DNA of 64,000 nucleotides, taken from positions 62,001 through 126,000 of the forward strand of contig NZ_JALHLE010000002.1 of NCBI RefSeq assembly GCF_022832385.1, given 5' to 3'. Positions 11,569-20,859 of this stretch are shown in pieces. The first letter of the stretch is position 1. Every line of letters starts with the position of its first letter. The translations under genes and the position numbers were made by a program. The notes under the pieces are model-generated. The model ran no database searches and was not told where the DNA came from. It saw only the letters and a program-made list of their open reading frames with translations. Source of the DNA: Novosphingobium album (ex Hu et al. 2023) (GTDB lineage: Bacteria; Pseudomonadota; Alphaproteobacteria; Sphingomonadales; Sphingomonadaceae).

Positions 11569-11588
11569 CTATATCTATGAAAATATAG
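11569..11588. promoter_or_regulatory. Mo-box-like palindrome upstream of the DUF2478 gene
   Basis: CTATAT, 8 bases, ATATAG: a perfect 6-bp inverted repeat. Its arm sequence and spacing match the core of ModE-family sites (E. coli CGTTATAT-N8-ACATAACG; Rhodobacter CGCTATAT-N8-ATATAACG). The outer bases of those sites are not conserved here. It sits 46 bp before the start at 11523, where it would overlap the promoter. Confidence 0.7.
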
Positions 11589-11701
11589 AAAGAGCACGGT
11601 GACGGCGCGAGCCGAACGGCCCGTCGTGGCCGCCAGGATCCTGCTGCAACGCAATGACTTTGATGCGTCGCACAAAGACCGTTTTCAAACTTCGAACAAA
11701 A

Positions 11702-11721
11702 CTATATACATAGAGATATAG
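11702..11721. promoter_or_regulatory. Mo-box-like palindrome upstream of the TonB-dependent receptor
   Basis: A second CTATAT-N8-ATATAG with identical arms and spacing but a different spacer, so it is not a simple copy of the first site. It lies 65 bp upstream of the receptor start at 11786, within the expected promoter. Two such sites on both sides of a divergent pair make a chance match unlikely. Confidence 0.7.
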
Positions 11722-11772
11722 ATAAGGGATGAACCAAGGGGCGGCAGGGAGCGTCCCGAGAACTGGCACAAC

Positions 11773-11779
11773 AGGAGGA
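11773..11779 (+). promoter_or_regulatory. Strong ribosome-binding site that fixes the receptor start
   Basis: AGGAGGA ends six bases before the ATG at 11786. The in-frame ATG at 11729 has only GGG touching it and would add 19 unlikely residues, so the downstream start is preferred. Confidence 0.85.
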
Positions 11780-11785
11780 TTTTCT

Positions 11786-14251
11786 ATGGTTTTCCGCGAT
11801 TTCGTGGAGGATTTCGTGCGCCCTGAGGGGGGCTGCACATCGGGTAGCAATGGCCGGCACCGGCGGGCCTTATTCCAGCAGGCCTTCTCCATACTGGCGT
11901 TGGGTACGGCACTGGCCGGGGTCTCGGGCGCGCGGCCCGCCAAGGCGCGGGATGCGGAGGCCCTTCTCGCCGACACCGCCGATGCCGCGTCCCCAACGGA
12001 CAGCGGCGGCAGTCCCATACTGGTCACGGTCCGGCGGCGCACCGAGGATTCGCAGAAAGTCCCGGTCGCGATGTCCGTGGTCAGTGCCGACACGATCACC
12101 CGCACATACACGGTCAACACCAGGTCCCTGACCGAACTCGTGCCGACGCTCGCCTACAGTTCGCCCAATCCGCGCAATACCACCTTCAAGATCCGCGGGC
12201 TCGGCGCGGGCGTCGCCGCGATCAGCGCTGGCAACGACGGGCTGGAGCCGGGCGTCGGCTTCTATGTCGACCAGGTCTATCACGCGCGGCCGGCCACGGC
12301 GTCGTTCGACTTTTCCGACGTCGAACAGATCGAAGCGCTGCGCGGCCCGCAAGGCACCCTGTTCGGCAAGAACACCACCGCTGGCGCCATCAACATCACC
12401 ACCAGGAAGCCGCAGTTCGACTGGGGGGCCGATGGCGAACTCTCGCTGGGTTCCTACGACATGGTCCGCGCCAGCGCCGCCGTTACCGGCCCGCTCGTGG
12501 ACGACACGCTCGCCTTCCGCTTGTCCGGCCTCATCAACCGGCGCGACGGGCTCGTCACCAATGTCCGTTACGGCAAGAAGCAGAACGACATCGACAACAA
12601 GGCCTTCCGCGCCCAGTTGCTGTTCAAGCCCGCCAGCAATTTCAGCTTCCGCCTCATCGGCGACTGGTCCAACGTCAAGGGCGACTGCTGCGTTCCGGTA
12701 TACTGGAAAGTGGTGCCGACGCTGCGCTCCGCATCGCGCCAGTATGCCGCACTGGCTGCGGGCCAGAACTACGAAGTGCCCAGCACAAATGTCTACGACC
12801 GCGAGACCGACATCGACAGCGCTCTCAACGTTGATACCAGCGAGGGCGGCCTCTCCGGCACGGCCGAACTGGACCTTGGCGCCGTGACGCTGACATCGGT
12901 TTCCGCCTGGCGGTTCTGGAAATGGGACGTCAACAACGATCGCGACTACACCGGCCTTTCGATCCAGACGATCCAGCGCATCCCCTCTCGCCATGACCAG
13001 TACAGTCAGGAACTGCGCCTCGCCTCGAACGGGCACGGCAAGCTGGAATATGTCGCGGGCCTCTATTTCCTCGATCAGACGATCACGGCCAACCAGAACA
13101 CCGTCTATGGCCCGCTGGCCGCCTACTGGCTGCTGGGCTCGACCTACCCGGACAATCTGCTCGACGGCTACGGGCTCACCAACCACACGAAGTTCACGGC
13201 AAAAAGCTACGCGATCTTCGGCGAAGTGACCTGGCGCCCGCTGCCCCGCCTCGCTGTTACCGGGGGTATCCGCTATACTTACGAGGACAAGGACGGCAGC
13301 TACAATGCGACGACCTCCGGCGGCCTCGAAACCACCGACGCCGCGCTCATCGCCGCCAAGAACTCGATCCTGCGCGCCCAATCCTACACCGGGCACGTCG
13401 GCGACGGCAGCGCATCTGGGCGGGTCAACCTGGCTTACGACCTGACCGATGGGATCATGGTCTACGCCGGCTATGCCCAGGGGCAGAAGTCCGGCGGCAT
13501 CAACATGGCCGGTCTACCGGTGGACACCGCAGGCAACCCGGTGCTGAGCAAGGCGGTCGTCGGGCCGGAAACCCATTCCTCCTGGGAAGCCGGCATCAAG
13601 GCCAGGGCATTCGGCGGCGCGCTGACAGTCAATGTCGATGCCTACCACACCGACGTCACGGACTTTCAGGCCAATACCGTCGACACCGTCGCCCCGGCTG
13701 CCCTACGCACATACCTTTCGAACATTCCCAAGGTACGCGTGCAGGGCGTGGAACTGGACGGCGCCTTGCGCATCGGAATGCGCTTCTCGCTGCGCTTCGC
13801 GGGCGCCTATACCGACGCCAAGTACGTCTCCTACCCCAAGGCCCCCTGCCCGATCGAAATGGTCGGCGGCAGCAGCACCGTCTGCGACCTAAGCGGAAAG
13901 CCGCTGCCGGGCACATCGAAATGGTCCGGCTCGGTGGGCGGCGAATATGCGCTGCCGGTCCCGGTCGGCCCGGTCTCGGGAGACCTCTACTTGCGCGCCG
14001 ACGTCAGCGCGAAGAGCAGGCAGTACGGCGACGGCTCTGACTCGGCCTATCTGATCATGCCCGGCTATGCGCTGGTGAACGCCAGCATCGGCTACCGCAC
14101 CGGCGCATGGGAAGTGGCCCTGTTCGCGCGCAACCTGTTCGATCGCAACTATCTGGAGAATGTGACGGCGCAGACCGGCAACAGCGGCCTAATCCTCGCC
14201 AATCCGGGCGAGCCCCGCGTGGTCGGCGTCACACTGCGCCTGCACCATTAG
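11786..14251 (+). CDS. TonB-dependent receptor, candidate for molybdate/tungstate or molybdophore uptake
   Basis: Outer-membrane TonB-gated transporter of 821 residues. An N-terminal export signal with a long, Arg-containing n-region is followed by a hydrophobic stretch (FSILALGTALAGVSGA). A TonB-box-like ILVTVRRR then leads into the plug (TFKIRGLG, VEQIEALRGPQGTLFGKNT, GAINITTRKP), and the barrel ends in VVGVTLRLHH. This is the common CirA-like subclass, with no STN domain. The family is certain. The suggested substrate is inference only: a Mo-box-like site lies in its promoter, and the divergent gene is DUF2478, a family found beside molybdate transporters. Known receptors of this class carry iron chelates, vitamin B12, nickel or carbohydrates, so an iron-chelate role remains possible. 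A hairpin follows the stop. Confidence 0.92.
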   Translation: MVFRDFVEDFVRPEGGCTSGSNGRHRRALFQQAFSILALGTALAGVSGARPAKARDAEALLADTADAASPTDSGGSPILVTVRRRTEDSQKVPVAMSVVSADTITRTYTVNTRSLTELVPTLAYSSPNPRNTTFKIRGLGAGVAAISAGNDGLEPGVGFYVDQVYHARPATASFDFSDVEQIEALRGPQGTLFGKNTTAGAINITTRKPQFDWGADGELSLGSYDMVRASAAVTGPLVDDTLAFRLSGLINRRDGLVTNVRYGKKQNDIDNKAFRAQLLFKPASNFSFRLIGDWSNVKGDCCVPVYWKVVPTLRSASRQYAALAAGQNYEVPSTNVYDRETDIDSALNVDTSEGGLSGTAELDLGAVTLTSVSAWRFWKWDVNNDRDYTGLSIQTIQRIPSRHDQYSQELRLASNGHGKLEYVAGLYFLDQTITANQNTVYGPLAAYWLLGSTYPDNLLDGYGLTNHTKFTAKSYAIFGEVTWRPLPRLAVTGGIRYTYEDKDGSYNATTSGGLETTDAALIAAKNSILRAQSYTGHVGDGSASGRVNLAYDLTDGIMVYAGYAQGQKSGGINMAGLPVDTAGNPVLSKAVVGPETHSSWEAGIKARAFGGALTVNVDAYHTDVTDFQANTVDTVAPAALRTYLSNIPKVRVQGVELDGALRIGMRFSLRFAGAYTDAKYVSYPKAPCPIEMVGGSSTVCDLSGKPLPGTSKWSGSVGGEYALPVPVGPVSGDLYLRADVSAKSRQYGDGSDSAYLIMPGYALVNASIGYRTGAWEVALFARNLFDRNYLENVTAQTGNSGLILANPGEPRVVGVTLRLHH

Positions 14252-14262
14252 CCCGGCAATTT

Positions 14263-14292
14263 GTGCGAAGAGGTCCAGCAGCCTCTTCGCAC
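14263..14292 (+). terminator. Hairpin after the receptor gene
   Basis: An 11-bp perfect stem (GTGCGAAGAGG with CCTCTTCGCAC) encloses an 8-base loop. No T-run follows, so it may attenuate or protect the 3' end rather than fully terminate before the M16 gene 40 bp downstream. Confidence 0.6.
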
Positions 14293-14332
14293 CCCGCTTG
14301 CGGCGGCCTGCGTCTTTGCTAGACAATCACTT

Positions 14333-17224
14333 ATGCGCAAATCCCCCCTGTCGAGCACTGCCGCTCTCGCTGCCGCCCTTCTCCTTTCAACCAGCCTTGC
14401 CGCACCGCTGGCGCCGCTGCGCGCCGCGCCGGTTGCAGAACGGACCCAGCCCGCTCCGGTCTCTCCGCAGGAACTGGTTTCCAAGGTCGATATTCCCTAC
14501 GAAAAGTTCGTCCTGCCCAACGGGCTGACGACCATCGTCCACACCGACCGCAAGGCGCCGGTTGTGGCGGTCACGATCTACTACAAGGTCGGATCCAAGA
14601 ACGAACCGCGTGGCCATACCGGTTTTGCGCATCTCTACGAGCACCTGTTCTTCGGCGGCTCGGCCAATGTGCCCAATTTCGACGTTCCCCTCGAAGCGGC
14701 CGGATCGACGCCGACCAACGGCTCCACCTGGTACGACCGCACCAACTATGTCGAGACCGTTCCCACCGGCGCGCTCGATCTGGCGCTGTTCATGGAAAGC
14801 GACCGCATGGGCCACCTGCTACCAGCGGTGAGTCAGGACAAGCTCGATAAGCAGCGCGGCGTCGTCCAGAACGAGAAGCGTCAGGGCGACAACCAGCCCT
14901 ACGGCCTCTACGACTACTATCAGGCCGATGGGCTGCTGCCGGTCGGCCATCCCTACCGCCATTCCACCATCGGCTCAATGGCCGATCTCGACGCGGCGAC
15001 GCTCACCGATGTGCGCACATGGTTCACTGACCACTACGGCCCCAACAACGTCGTGCTGGTTCTGTCGGGCGACATCGATGCGGCCACCGCGCGGCCCAAG
15101 GTGGCAAAGTGGTTCGGCGATATCCCGCGCGGACCGGACATCGCGCCGGTTGCAGCAGGGCCCGTCACTCTGCCCGCCCCCGTCTCGCGTGACATCACCG
15201 ATCAGGTCCCGGTCCTGCGCCTTACCCGCAACTGGACCGCGCCGGGCCTGAACGATGCCGAAACACCCGCGCTGAAGGTCGGTATGCATATCCTCGGCGG
15301 CCTTGCCAGCTCGCGGCTCGACAACGAGCTGGTGCGCGGACGGGAAGTGGCCGTCTCGGTGACCGCCTACGACCAGATCTTCCAGCAGCTGAGCTTCCTG
15401 ACGATGTCGATGGACGTGAAGCCAGGCGTCGAGCGCGCCACGGCCGAAATGGCTTTCGACAAGGTACTCGCCGACTACCTGCGCGACGGCCCGACCGAAG
15501 ATGAAGTGCGCCGCGCCGTCACTTCGCTGCTCTCCGGCGAGATCGGCGGTCTGGAGCGCGTCGGCGGTTTCTCCGGCAAGGGTGCGACGCTGGCCGAAGG
15601 GCAGGTCTATTCGAACGATCCGGCGCACTACAAGACAGACCTTGCCGCCATGGCCGCCCTTACCCCGGCCTCGGTCAAGGCAGCGCTGAACAAGTGGCTC
15701 TCGCGCCCGGTCTATGCCCTGAACGTGGTGCCCGGCGCGCGCACCGAAAGCGGCGACCAGATGGGCGGCTGGGGCGACGAAGCCGATCACGCCGCGCCCC
15801 CCGCCGATCCGCACGCAAAGGTGCCTGCGCTGCCCGCGGGCCCCGCCCGGACCGCGCCGGACGTGCAGCCTGTCGCCGCACTGACATTCCCGGCCATCGA
15901 GCATGCGACGCTGTCGAACGGCATTCCGGTAACCCTTGCGCGGCGCACTGCCGTGCCCAAGCTGGTGATGGCGATTGACTTTGACGCCGGCTATGCAGCC
16001 GACGCGCTGGATACGCCGGGCACGCAGGGGCTGATGCTCTCGATGCTTGATCAGGGCACCGCAACCCGCGATGCCACGCAGATCGCCGAGGAGCAGGAAC
16101 GCCTTGGCGCGGACATCAATATCGACGGTTCGGTCGATGCCAGCACCGTGACTCTGAGCGCGCTGACGGACAACCTCGCTCCATCGCTGGCGCTCACGGC
16201 CGACCTGATCCTGCACCCGGCGTTCAAGGACAGCGACTTCGCACGCGTGAAGGCGCAGGCACAGGCCGCGCTCGCGCAGGCATTCTCTTCGCCCAGGGAC
16301 CTTGCCTCGCGCACGCTCAATGCAGAACTCTATGGGCGACATCCCTATGCTCAGCCGGCCGATGGCCTTGGCAACGCGGAATCGCTCGCGGCCCTCACCC
16401 CGGCGGAAATGCGCGCCGCGCATGACGAGTGGCTGCGTCCCGATCTCGCCCGTATCGCCGTGGTCGGCGATGTGACGATGGCACAGCTCAGGCCGTTGCT
16501 CGAACAGGCCTTCGGTGGCTGGAAAGCGCCCGGGGCCCCGGCACCGGTCAAGCCGCTCGATGCCCCGCTCCCGGCAGCGAAGAAGGGCCGGATCATCCTG
16601 ATCGACCGCCCGAACTCGCCGCAGTCCGTGATCATGGCCGGGCGCGTGCTGCCAATCACGGGCCGCACGCCGGGCGAAGAGCCTCTGGCCCTAGCCAACG
16701 ACGTGCTAGGTGGCGATTTCCTCTCGCGCCTCAACCTCGACATTCGCGAGGACAAGGGCTGGTCCTACGGCGTCAGCACCGGTGTGGCGCAGCCCGCCGG
16801 CCCCAGCATGCTGGAAATCTCCGCCCCGGTGCAGGCTGACCGCACCGGCGACACGATCAGGGCCGTGATTGCCGACATGAGGGCCTTTCCGGCAAAGCAG
16901 CCGGTCAGCGACGAGGAACTGCAGCGCGTCACCGAAGGCTCGATCCGTGCGATGCCCAACCAGTTCGAAACGAACGCCGCCGTGCTCTACGCGATCCGCA
17001 AGAACGCGCGCCTCCACCGTCCGGAGGACTACTACGAACAGCTTGCGGGCAAGTACCGCGCTATCGGTGCGGACGCCATCGGCAAGGCGGCAGCGCAGTA
17101 CCTGCAGCCTGATGGTCTCACGTTCGTCGTCGTCGGAGATCGAAAGGTTGTCGAACCGCAATTGCAGGGCCTCGATCTGCCGGTAGAAGTACGCGAAGCC
17201 CCTTCGGGCCCGGAAGAGGAGTAA
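14333..17224 (+). CDS. Exported M16 family zinc metallopeptidase (two-domain, pitrilysin-like)
   Basis: A 963-residue protein with a signal peptide (about residues 1-32) and two tandem M16 units. The first unit keeps the inverted zinc motif HxxEH (His100, Glu103, His104 in FAHLYEHLFFGG) and the downstream ligand Glu181 in QNEKRQG. The second unit (from about 520) lacks HxxEH and is the usual inactive half; it contains the conserved SWSYGV-like WSYGVSTGV. Such proteins degrade peptides in the periplasm, and some are linked to outer-membrane protein maintenance. The ATG at 14333 begins a proper signal sequence; earlier in-frame codons do not. The stop is 5 bases from the next gene's start, and GAGGAG at its end serves that gene, so the two form an operon. 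Confidence 0.93.
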   Translation: MRKSPLSSTAALAAALLLSTSLAAPLAPLRAAPVAERTQPAPVSPQELVSKVDIPYEKFVLPNGLTTIVHTDRKAPVVAVTIYYKVGSKNEPRGHTGFAHLYEHLFFGGSANVPNFDVPLEAAGSTPTNGSTWYDRTNYVETVPTGALDLALFMESDRMGHLLPAVSQDKLDKQRGVVQNEKRQGDNQPYGLYDYYQADGLLPVGHPYRHSTIGSMADLDAATLTDVRTWFTDHYGPNNVVLVLSGDIDAATARPKVAKWFGDIPRGPDIAPVAAGPVTLPAPVSRDITDQVPVLRLTRNWTAPGLNDAETPALKVGMHILGGLASSRLDNELVRGREVAVSVTAYDQIFQQLSFLTMSMDVKPGVERATAEMAFDKVLADYLRDGPTEDEVRRAVTSLLSGEIGGLERVGGFSGKGATLAEGQVYSNDPAHYKTDLAAMAALTPASVKAALNKWLSRPVYALNVVPGARTESGDQMGGWGDEADHAAPPADPHAKVPALPAGPARTAPDVQPVAALTFPAIEHATLSNGIPVTLARRTAVPKLVMAIDFDAGYAADALDTPGTQGLMLSMLDQGTATRDATQIAEEQERLGADINIDGSVDASTVTLSALTDNLAPSLALTADLILHPAFKDSDFARVKAQAQAALAQAFSSPRDLASRTLNAELYGRHPYAQPADGLGNAESLAALTPAEMRAAHDEWLRPDLARIAVVGDVTMAQLRPLLEQAFGGWKAPGAPAPVKPLDAPLPAAKKGRIILIDRPNSPQSVIMAGRVLPITGRTPGEEPLALANDVLGGDFLSRLNLDIREDKGWSYGVSTGVAQPAGPSMLEISAPVQADRTGDTIRAVIADMRAFPAKQPVSDEELQRVTEGSIRAMPNQFETNAAVLYAIRKNARLHRPEDYYEQLAGKYRAIGADAIGKAAAQYLQPDGLTFVVVGDRKVVEPQLQGLDLPVEVREAPSGPEEE

Positions 17225-17229
17225 ACCGC

Positions 17230-17532
17230 ATGACTGTCGCCGGAAGCTACGACTGCATCACAAAGACCCCGATGGGCCCGCAAAAGGGCGTGCTGACGAT
17301 CGTGCCGGGTGAAGGCGATACCTTCACCGGGAACATCGCCGGAGACCTCGGCTCGATGGACATCAAGAACGGCACGATCAGCGGCAACACGCTGACCTGG
17401 CAGATGAAGATGACCATGCCGATGCCGATGGACCTCGACTGCACCGCCACCGTCGAGGGCGACGCGCTGACCGGCAAGGTCAAGGCCGGCATGTTCGGCA
17501 CGATGGATCTGACGGGAACACGGCAGGGCTAA
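17230..17532 (+). CDS. Small beta-rich hypothetical protein downstream of the M16 peptidase
   Basis: A 100-residue protein without a recognised family. It has no signal peptide and looks like an all-beta, lipocalin-like or META-like small domain. Strands alternate with Gly turns (GSYDCITKTPMG, FTGNIAGDLGSMDI, DALTGKVKAGMFG), and there is a Met-rich strand MKMTMPMPMDL. It is translated from an ATG 5 bases after the M16 stop, with GAGGAG inside the end of that gene, so the two are very probably co-expressed. A strong terminator follows. It could be a cytoplasmic partner or simply a conserved sphingomonad orphan. Confidence 0.8.
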   Translation: MTVAGSYDCITKTPMGPQKGVLTIVPGEGDTFTGNIAGDLGSMDIKNGTISGNTLTWQMKMTMPMPMDLDCTATVEGDALTGKVKAGMFGTMDLTGTRQG

Positions 17533-17550
17533 GGCTGCTTTCCAGAACAC

Positions 17551-17594
17551 ACGAAAAGGGCTTCGCAAGCATCTGCCTGCGAAGCCCTTTTCGT
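17551..17594. terminator. Bidirectional intrinsic terminator
   Basis: A 17-bp perfect stem (17551-17567 with 17578-17594) encloses a 10-base loop. AAAA and TTTT lie within the stem ends, so it works in both directions. It separates the M16 operon from convergent gatB. Confidence 0.93.
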
Positions 17595-17611
17595 ATGCCG
17601 AAAGCGCCGGA

Positions 17612-19111
17612 TCAGGAGGCCAGCTTGGCCTTCAGGATCTCGTTCACCACCTGCGGGTTGCCCTTGCCCTTCATGGCCTTCATCGTCTGGCCAACGAAGA
17701 AGCCGAACAGGGCTTCCTTGCCTGCCTTGTACTGCTCGACCTTGTCGGCATTGGCGGCGAGGACCTTGTCGACTTCGGCTTCGATCGCGCCGGTGTCCGA
17801 TTCCTGCTTGAGGCCTTCGCGCTCGACGATCGCGCCGGCATCGTCGCCGGTCTCCAGCATGATCTCGAGCACCTGCTTGGCGGCAGAACCGGAGATCGTG
17901 CCCCTGGCGATCAGGGCGAGCAATTCCGCGCCCTTCTCCGGCGTCACCGGCGACTCATCGAGGCTGGTGCCCGACTTGTTGAGCGCACCGAACAGTTCGG
18001 AGATCAGCCAGTTGGAGGCCTGCTTGGCGACTTCGGCGGGCTGCTTGCCCGCGGCCTTGGCGGTTTCAGCCAGCAGCAGCTCGAACCAGCGCGCGGTGTC
18101 GACATCGGCGGTCAGCACGCCCGCGTTGTAAGGCGACAGGTCCAGATCGCTCTCGTAGCGGTGGCGCTTGGCGTCCGGCAGCTCGGGTAGCGAGGCGCGG
18201 CAATCCTCGAGGAACGAGTCATCGAGTTCGAGCGGCAGCAGGTCCGGATCCGGGAAGTAGCGGTAGTCGTGCGCGTCTTCCTTGCTGCGCATCGAGCGCG
18301 TGGAGCCCGTGTTCGGATCGAACAGCCTGGTTTCCTGCACGATCTTGCCGCCGCCTTCGAGCACGTCGACCTGACGGTTCGCCTCGTGCTCGATCGCCTG
18401 CATCACGAAGCGCACCGAGTTCACGTTCTTGGTCTCGGTGCGGGTGCCGAACGGCTCGCCCGGCTTGCGCACCGAGACGTTGACGTCGGCGCGCATCGAG
18501 CCCTGATCCATGTTGCCGTCGCACGAGCCGACATAGCGTAGGATCGTCCTGAGCTTTGTCAGGTAAGCCCCTGCTTCCGCAGGCGAACGCATGTCCGGGC
18601 GACTGACGATTTCCATCAGCGCCACGCCCGAGCGGTTGAGATCAACGTAGGACATCGTCGGGTGCTGGTCGTGCATCAGCTTGCCCGCGTCCTGCTCGAC
18701 ATGGATGCGCTCGATGCCGATGGTCTTGGTCGAATTCTCGGGGTTCTTCTCGTCGAGAACGATCTCGATCGACCCCTCGCCCACCAGCGGGTGGTAGAGC
18801 TGGCTGATCTGGTAGCCCTGCGGCAGGTCGGCGTAGAAGTAGTTCTTGCGGTCGAACCGGCTCCACTTGTTGATCTGCGCATTGATCGCCATGCCGGTGC
18901 GCACCGCCTGACGGATGCACTCGCGGTTGGGGACCGGCAGCATGCCCGGCATCGCCGCGTCGACCAGCGAGACCTGCGAGTTCGGCTCCGCGCCGAACGC
19001 GGTCGCCGAGCCGGAGAACAGCTTGGACTGCGACGTGACCTGCGCGTGGACTTCGAGGCCGATCACGACCTCCCAGTCACCGGTTGCTCCCTGGATGCGG
19101 TATGTGCTCAT
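17612..19111 (-). CDS. gatB: Asp-tRNA(Asn)/Glu-tRNA(Gln) amidotransferase subunit B
   Basis: Subunit B of GatCAB (499 residues). It binds the misacylated tRNA and phosphorylates the Glu or Asp carboxylate before amidation with ammonia from GatA. The GatB signature is present from the N-terminus ([28 protein letters not shown]). It continues with the catalytic cradle ([44 protein letters not shown]) and the YqeY-like tail domain. I start at the ATG at 19111, which begins the family-like N-terminus and overlaps the stop of the small gene upstream by four bases (ATGA). It is last in the gatC-gatA-sORF-gatB order and ends at a strong terminator. Confidence 0.98.
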   Translation of the reverse strand: MSTYRIQGATGDWEVVIGLEVHAQVTSQSKLFSGSATAFGAEPNSQVSLVDAAMPGMLPVPNRECIRQAVRTGMAINAQINKWSRFDRKNYFYADLPQGYQISQLYHPLVGEGSIEIVLDEKNPENSTKTIGIERIHVEQDAGKLMHDQHPTMSYVDLNRSGVALMEIVSRPDMRSPAEAGAYLTKLRTILRYVGSCDGNMDQGSMRADVNVSVRKPGEPFGTRTETKNVNSVRFVMQAIEHEANRQVDVLEGGGKIVQETRLFDPNTGSTRSMRSKEDAHDYRYFPDPDLLPLELDDSFLEDCRASLPELPDAKRHRYESDLDLSPYNAGVLTADVDTARWFELLLAETAKAAGKQPAEVAKQASNWLISELFGALNKSGTSLDESPVTPEKGAELLALIARGTISGSAAKQVLEIMLETGDDAGAIVEREGLKQESDTGAIEAEVDKVLAANADKVEQYKAGKEALFGFFVGQTMKAMKGKGNPQVVNEILKAKLAS

Positions 19112-19269
19112 TTGTCGTCTTCCCGCCGATTTGACCGGACAATCTGGCGCCAGAGGCCCTTCTTGTGCCGAGACCATTCTTTTTCGGTAATCTTTTGCCT
19201 ACGAGGCCCGCTTGCCAGATCGCCAACAACTTCAATGAAGCCCATGACAATCTCGCCTAGGACACTCAC
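19108..19269 (-). CDS. Unannotated 53-codon gene between gatA and gatB
   Basis: A 53-residue product starting [20 protein letters not shown], with a basic second half ([25 protein letters not shown]) ending EDDK. The N-terminal 20 residues form a hydrophobic or amphipathic helix; the rest is strongly basic with two Trp. The GTG at 19269 overlaps the gatA stop (GTGA) and its TGA overlaps the gatB ATG (ATGA), so the frame fits the gap exactly and couples all three genes. GTG codons at 19272 and 19275 and an ATG at 19245 are alternative starts. I know no family for it. It may be a small GatCAB accessory protein, a membrane-associated peptide, or a translational bridge whose product is unimportant. 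Confidence 0.6.
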   Translation of the reverse strand: MSVLGEIVMGFIEVVGDLASGPRRQKITEKEWSRHKKGLWRQIVRSNRREDDK

Positions 19270-20753
19270 CACCACTTATCAGGCTTCGCCGTAAACCCGG
19301 CCCGCTGTTCGATCGCGAGGCCCGCGTTCAGCACGCCTTGTTCGTCGAAGGGCTTGCCGATGATCTGCAGGCCCAGCGGCAGCCCCTCGCGGTTGAGCCC
19401 GGCCGGGACCGACATCGCCGGCAGGCCCGCCAGCGAGGCGGGCACGGCGAAGACGTCGTTGAGGTACATCTTGAGCGGATCATCGACGTTCTCACCCAGT
19501 GCGAAAGCGGCGCTCGGCGCGGTGGGCGCGAGGATCACGTCGCATTCGGTGAAGGCGTTCTTGAAGTCGTGGCTGATCAGCGTGCGCACCTTCTGCGCCT
19601 GCGTGTAATACGCATCGTAGAAGCCCGCCGAGAGCACATACGTGCCGATCAGGATGCGGCGCTTCACTTCCGCGCCGAACCCGGCGGCGCGGGTGGCGGC
19701 GTACATGTCCTGCAGGTTGGCGCCATCGGGCAGGTCGCGCAGGCCATAGCGCACACCGTCATAGCGCGCGAGGTTCGAGGACGCTTCGGCCGGGGCCACG
19801 ATGTAATAGGCAGGCAGCGCGTACTTGGTGTGCGGCAGCGAAATCTCGACGATCTCCGCGCCCGCGTCCTTGAGCCAGGCGATACCGTCGTCCCAGCTCT
19901 TGGCGACGTCCTCGTCCATCCCGTCCATGCGGTATTCGCGCGGGATGCCGACCTTCTTGCCCTTCATGTCCGCCGAGAGGTTCACAGTCCACTCGGGCAC
20001 CGGCATGTCGAGGCTGGTCGAATCCTTGGGATCGAACCCGGCCATGGTCTCGAGCATGATCGCGCAGTCGGTCACGTCACGCGCCATCGGCCCCGCCTGA
20101 TCGAGCGAGCTGGCGAAGGCGACGATGCCCCAGCGCGAGCAGCGGCCATAGGTCGGCTTGATGCCGGTAATGCCGGTGAAGGCGGCAGGCTGGCGGATCG
20201 AGCCGCCGGTGTCGGTGCCGGTCGCCGCCGGGCACAGCCGCGCGGAGACGGCAGCGGAAGAGCCGCCAGAGGAGCCGCCCGGCGCCAACGCCGCATTGCC
20301 GCCATCGTTGCGGCGCCAGGGCGAGATCACATTGCCGAAATAGCTGGTCTCGTTCGAGGAGCCCATCGCGAACTGGTCGAGGTTGAGCTTGCCCAGCATG
20401 CCCGCGCCCGCATCCCACAGCTTCTGGCTGACGGTGCTCTCGTACTCGGGCTTGAAGCCTTCGAGGATGTGGCTGGCCGCGGTGGTCTGCACGCCGACCG
20501 TGGCAAACAGGTCCTTCATGCCGATCGGCACGCCGCCCATCTTGCCCAGCGCTTCGCCCGCAGCGCGCTTCGCGTCGATGGCCTTGGCGGCCTCGATCGC
20601 CGCGTCAGGAGTGGCGACGATGAACGCGTTCAGCGCGTCCTGCGCCGCCGCGACATTGGCATTGAAGGCTTCGGCCACTTCGACGGCGGTGAAGTCGCCC
20701 TTGGCAACACCGTCGCGGATGGCTGCTACGCCGAGTTCGGTAAGATCAGTCAT
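19266..20753 (-). CDS. gatA: Asp-tRNA(Asn)/Glu-tRNA(Gln) amidotransferase subunit A
   Basis: Glutaminase/amidase subunit of GatCAB (495 residues). It releases ammonia from glutamine for transfer to Glu-tRNA(Gln) or Asp-tRNA(Asn). The amidase-signature triad is intact: Lys80 in GMKDLF, cis-Ser161 in PGGSSGGSS and nucleophile Ser185 in [11 protein letters not shown]. Full length and sequence are typical. It follows gatC after a 106-bp gap that holds an inverted repeat, and it is coupled downstream to the 53-codon gene by a GTGA overlap. Together with gatB it indicates that the organism makes Gln-tRNA and/or Asn-tRNA by the indirect route. Confidence 0.98.
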   Translation of the reverse strand: MTDLTELGVAAIRDGVAKGDFTAVEVAEAFNANVAAAQDALNAFIVATPDAAIEAAKAIDAKRAAGEALGKMGGVPIGMKDLFATVGVQTTAASHILEGFKPEYESTVSQKLWDAGAGMLGKLNLDQFAMGSSNETSYFGNVISPWRRNDGGNAALAPGGSSGGSSAAVSARLCPAATGTDTGGSIRQPAAFTGITGIKPTYGRCSRWGIVAFASSLDQAGPMARDVTDCAIMLETMAGFDPKDSTSLDMPVPEWTVNLSADMKGKKVGIPREYRMDGMDEDVAKSWDDGIAWLKDAGAEIVEISLPHTKYALPAYYIVAPAEASSNLARYDGVRYGLRDLPDGANLQDMYAATRAAGFGAEVKRRILIGTYVLSAGFYDAYYTQAQKVRTLISHDFKNAFTECDVILAPTAPSAAFALGENVDDPLKMYLNDVFAVPASLAGLPAMSVPAGLNREGLPLGLQIIGKPFDEQGVLNAGLAIEQRAGFTAKPDKWW

Positions 20754-20784
20754 GCTGTTTTCCAGCCGTTGTGTGCCGCCCTTG

Positions 20785-20858
20785 CTTCGACAAGCTCAGC
20801 ATGAGCGGGGATAGTTTTGTTTCGTTTCCAAGACCGCTCATCCTGAGCTTGTCGAAGG
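20785..20858. repeat. REP-like inverted repeat in the gatC-gatA gap
   Basis: Two 24-base arms in opposite orientation, beginning CTTCGACAAGCTCAG and ending ATGAGCGG on the left arm, match at 23 of 24 positions and are separated by about 25 bases. The arm motif is a dispersed extragenic repeat I recognise from sphingomonad and other high-GC proteobacterial genomes. Coordinates are good to about one base. Its right arm reaches the gatC stop codon. Confidence 0.8.
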
Positions 20859-20859
20859 A

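Noticed and set aside
11569..11721. Reading the two CTATAT palindromes as Fur boxes
   Set aside because: Fur sites are built from GATAAT units and lack the 8-base gap between CTATAT arms; the spacing fits ModE better.
11870..13396. Open frame of about 508 codons antisense to the third TonB-dependent receptor
   Set aside because: No recognisable motif; it lies wholly within the conserved plug and barrel of the real gene.
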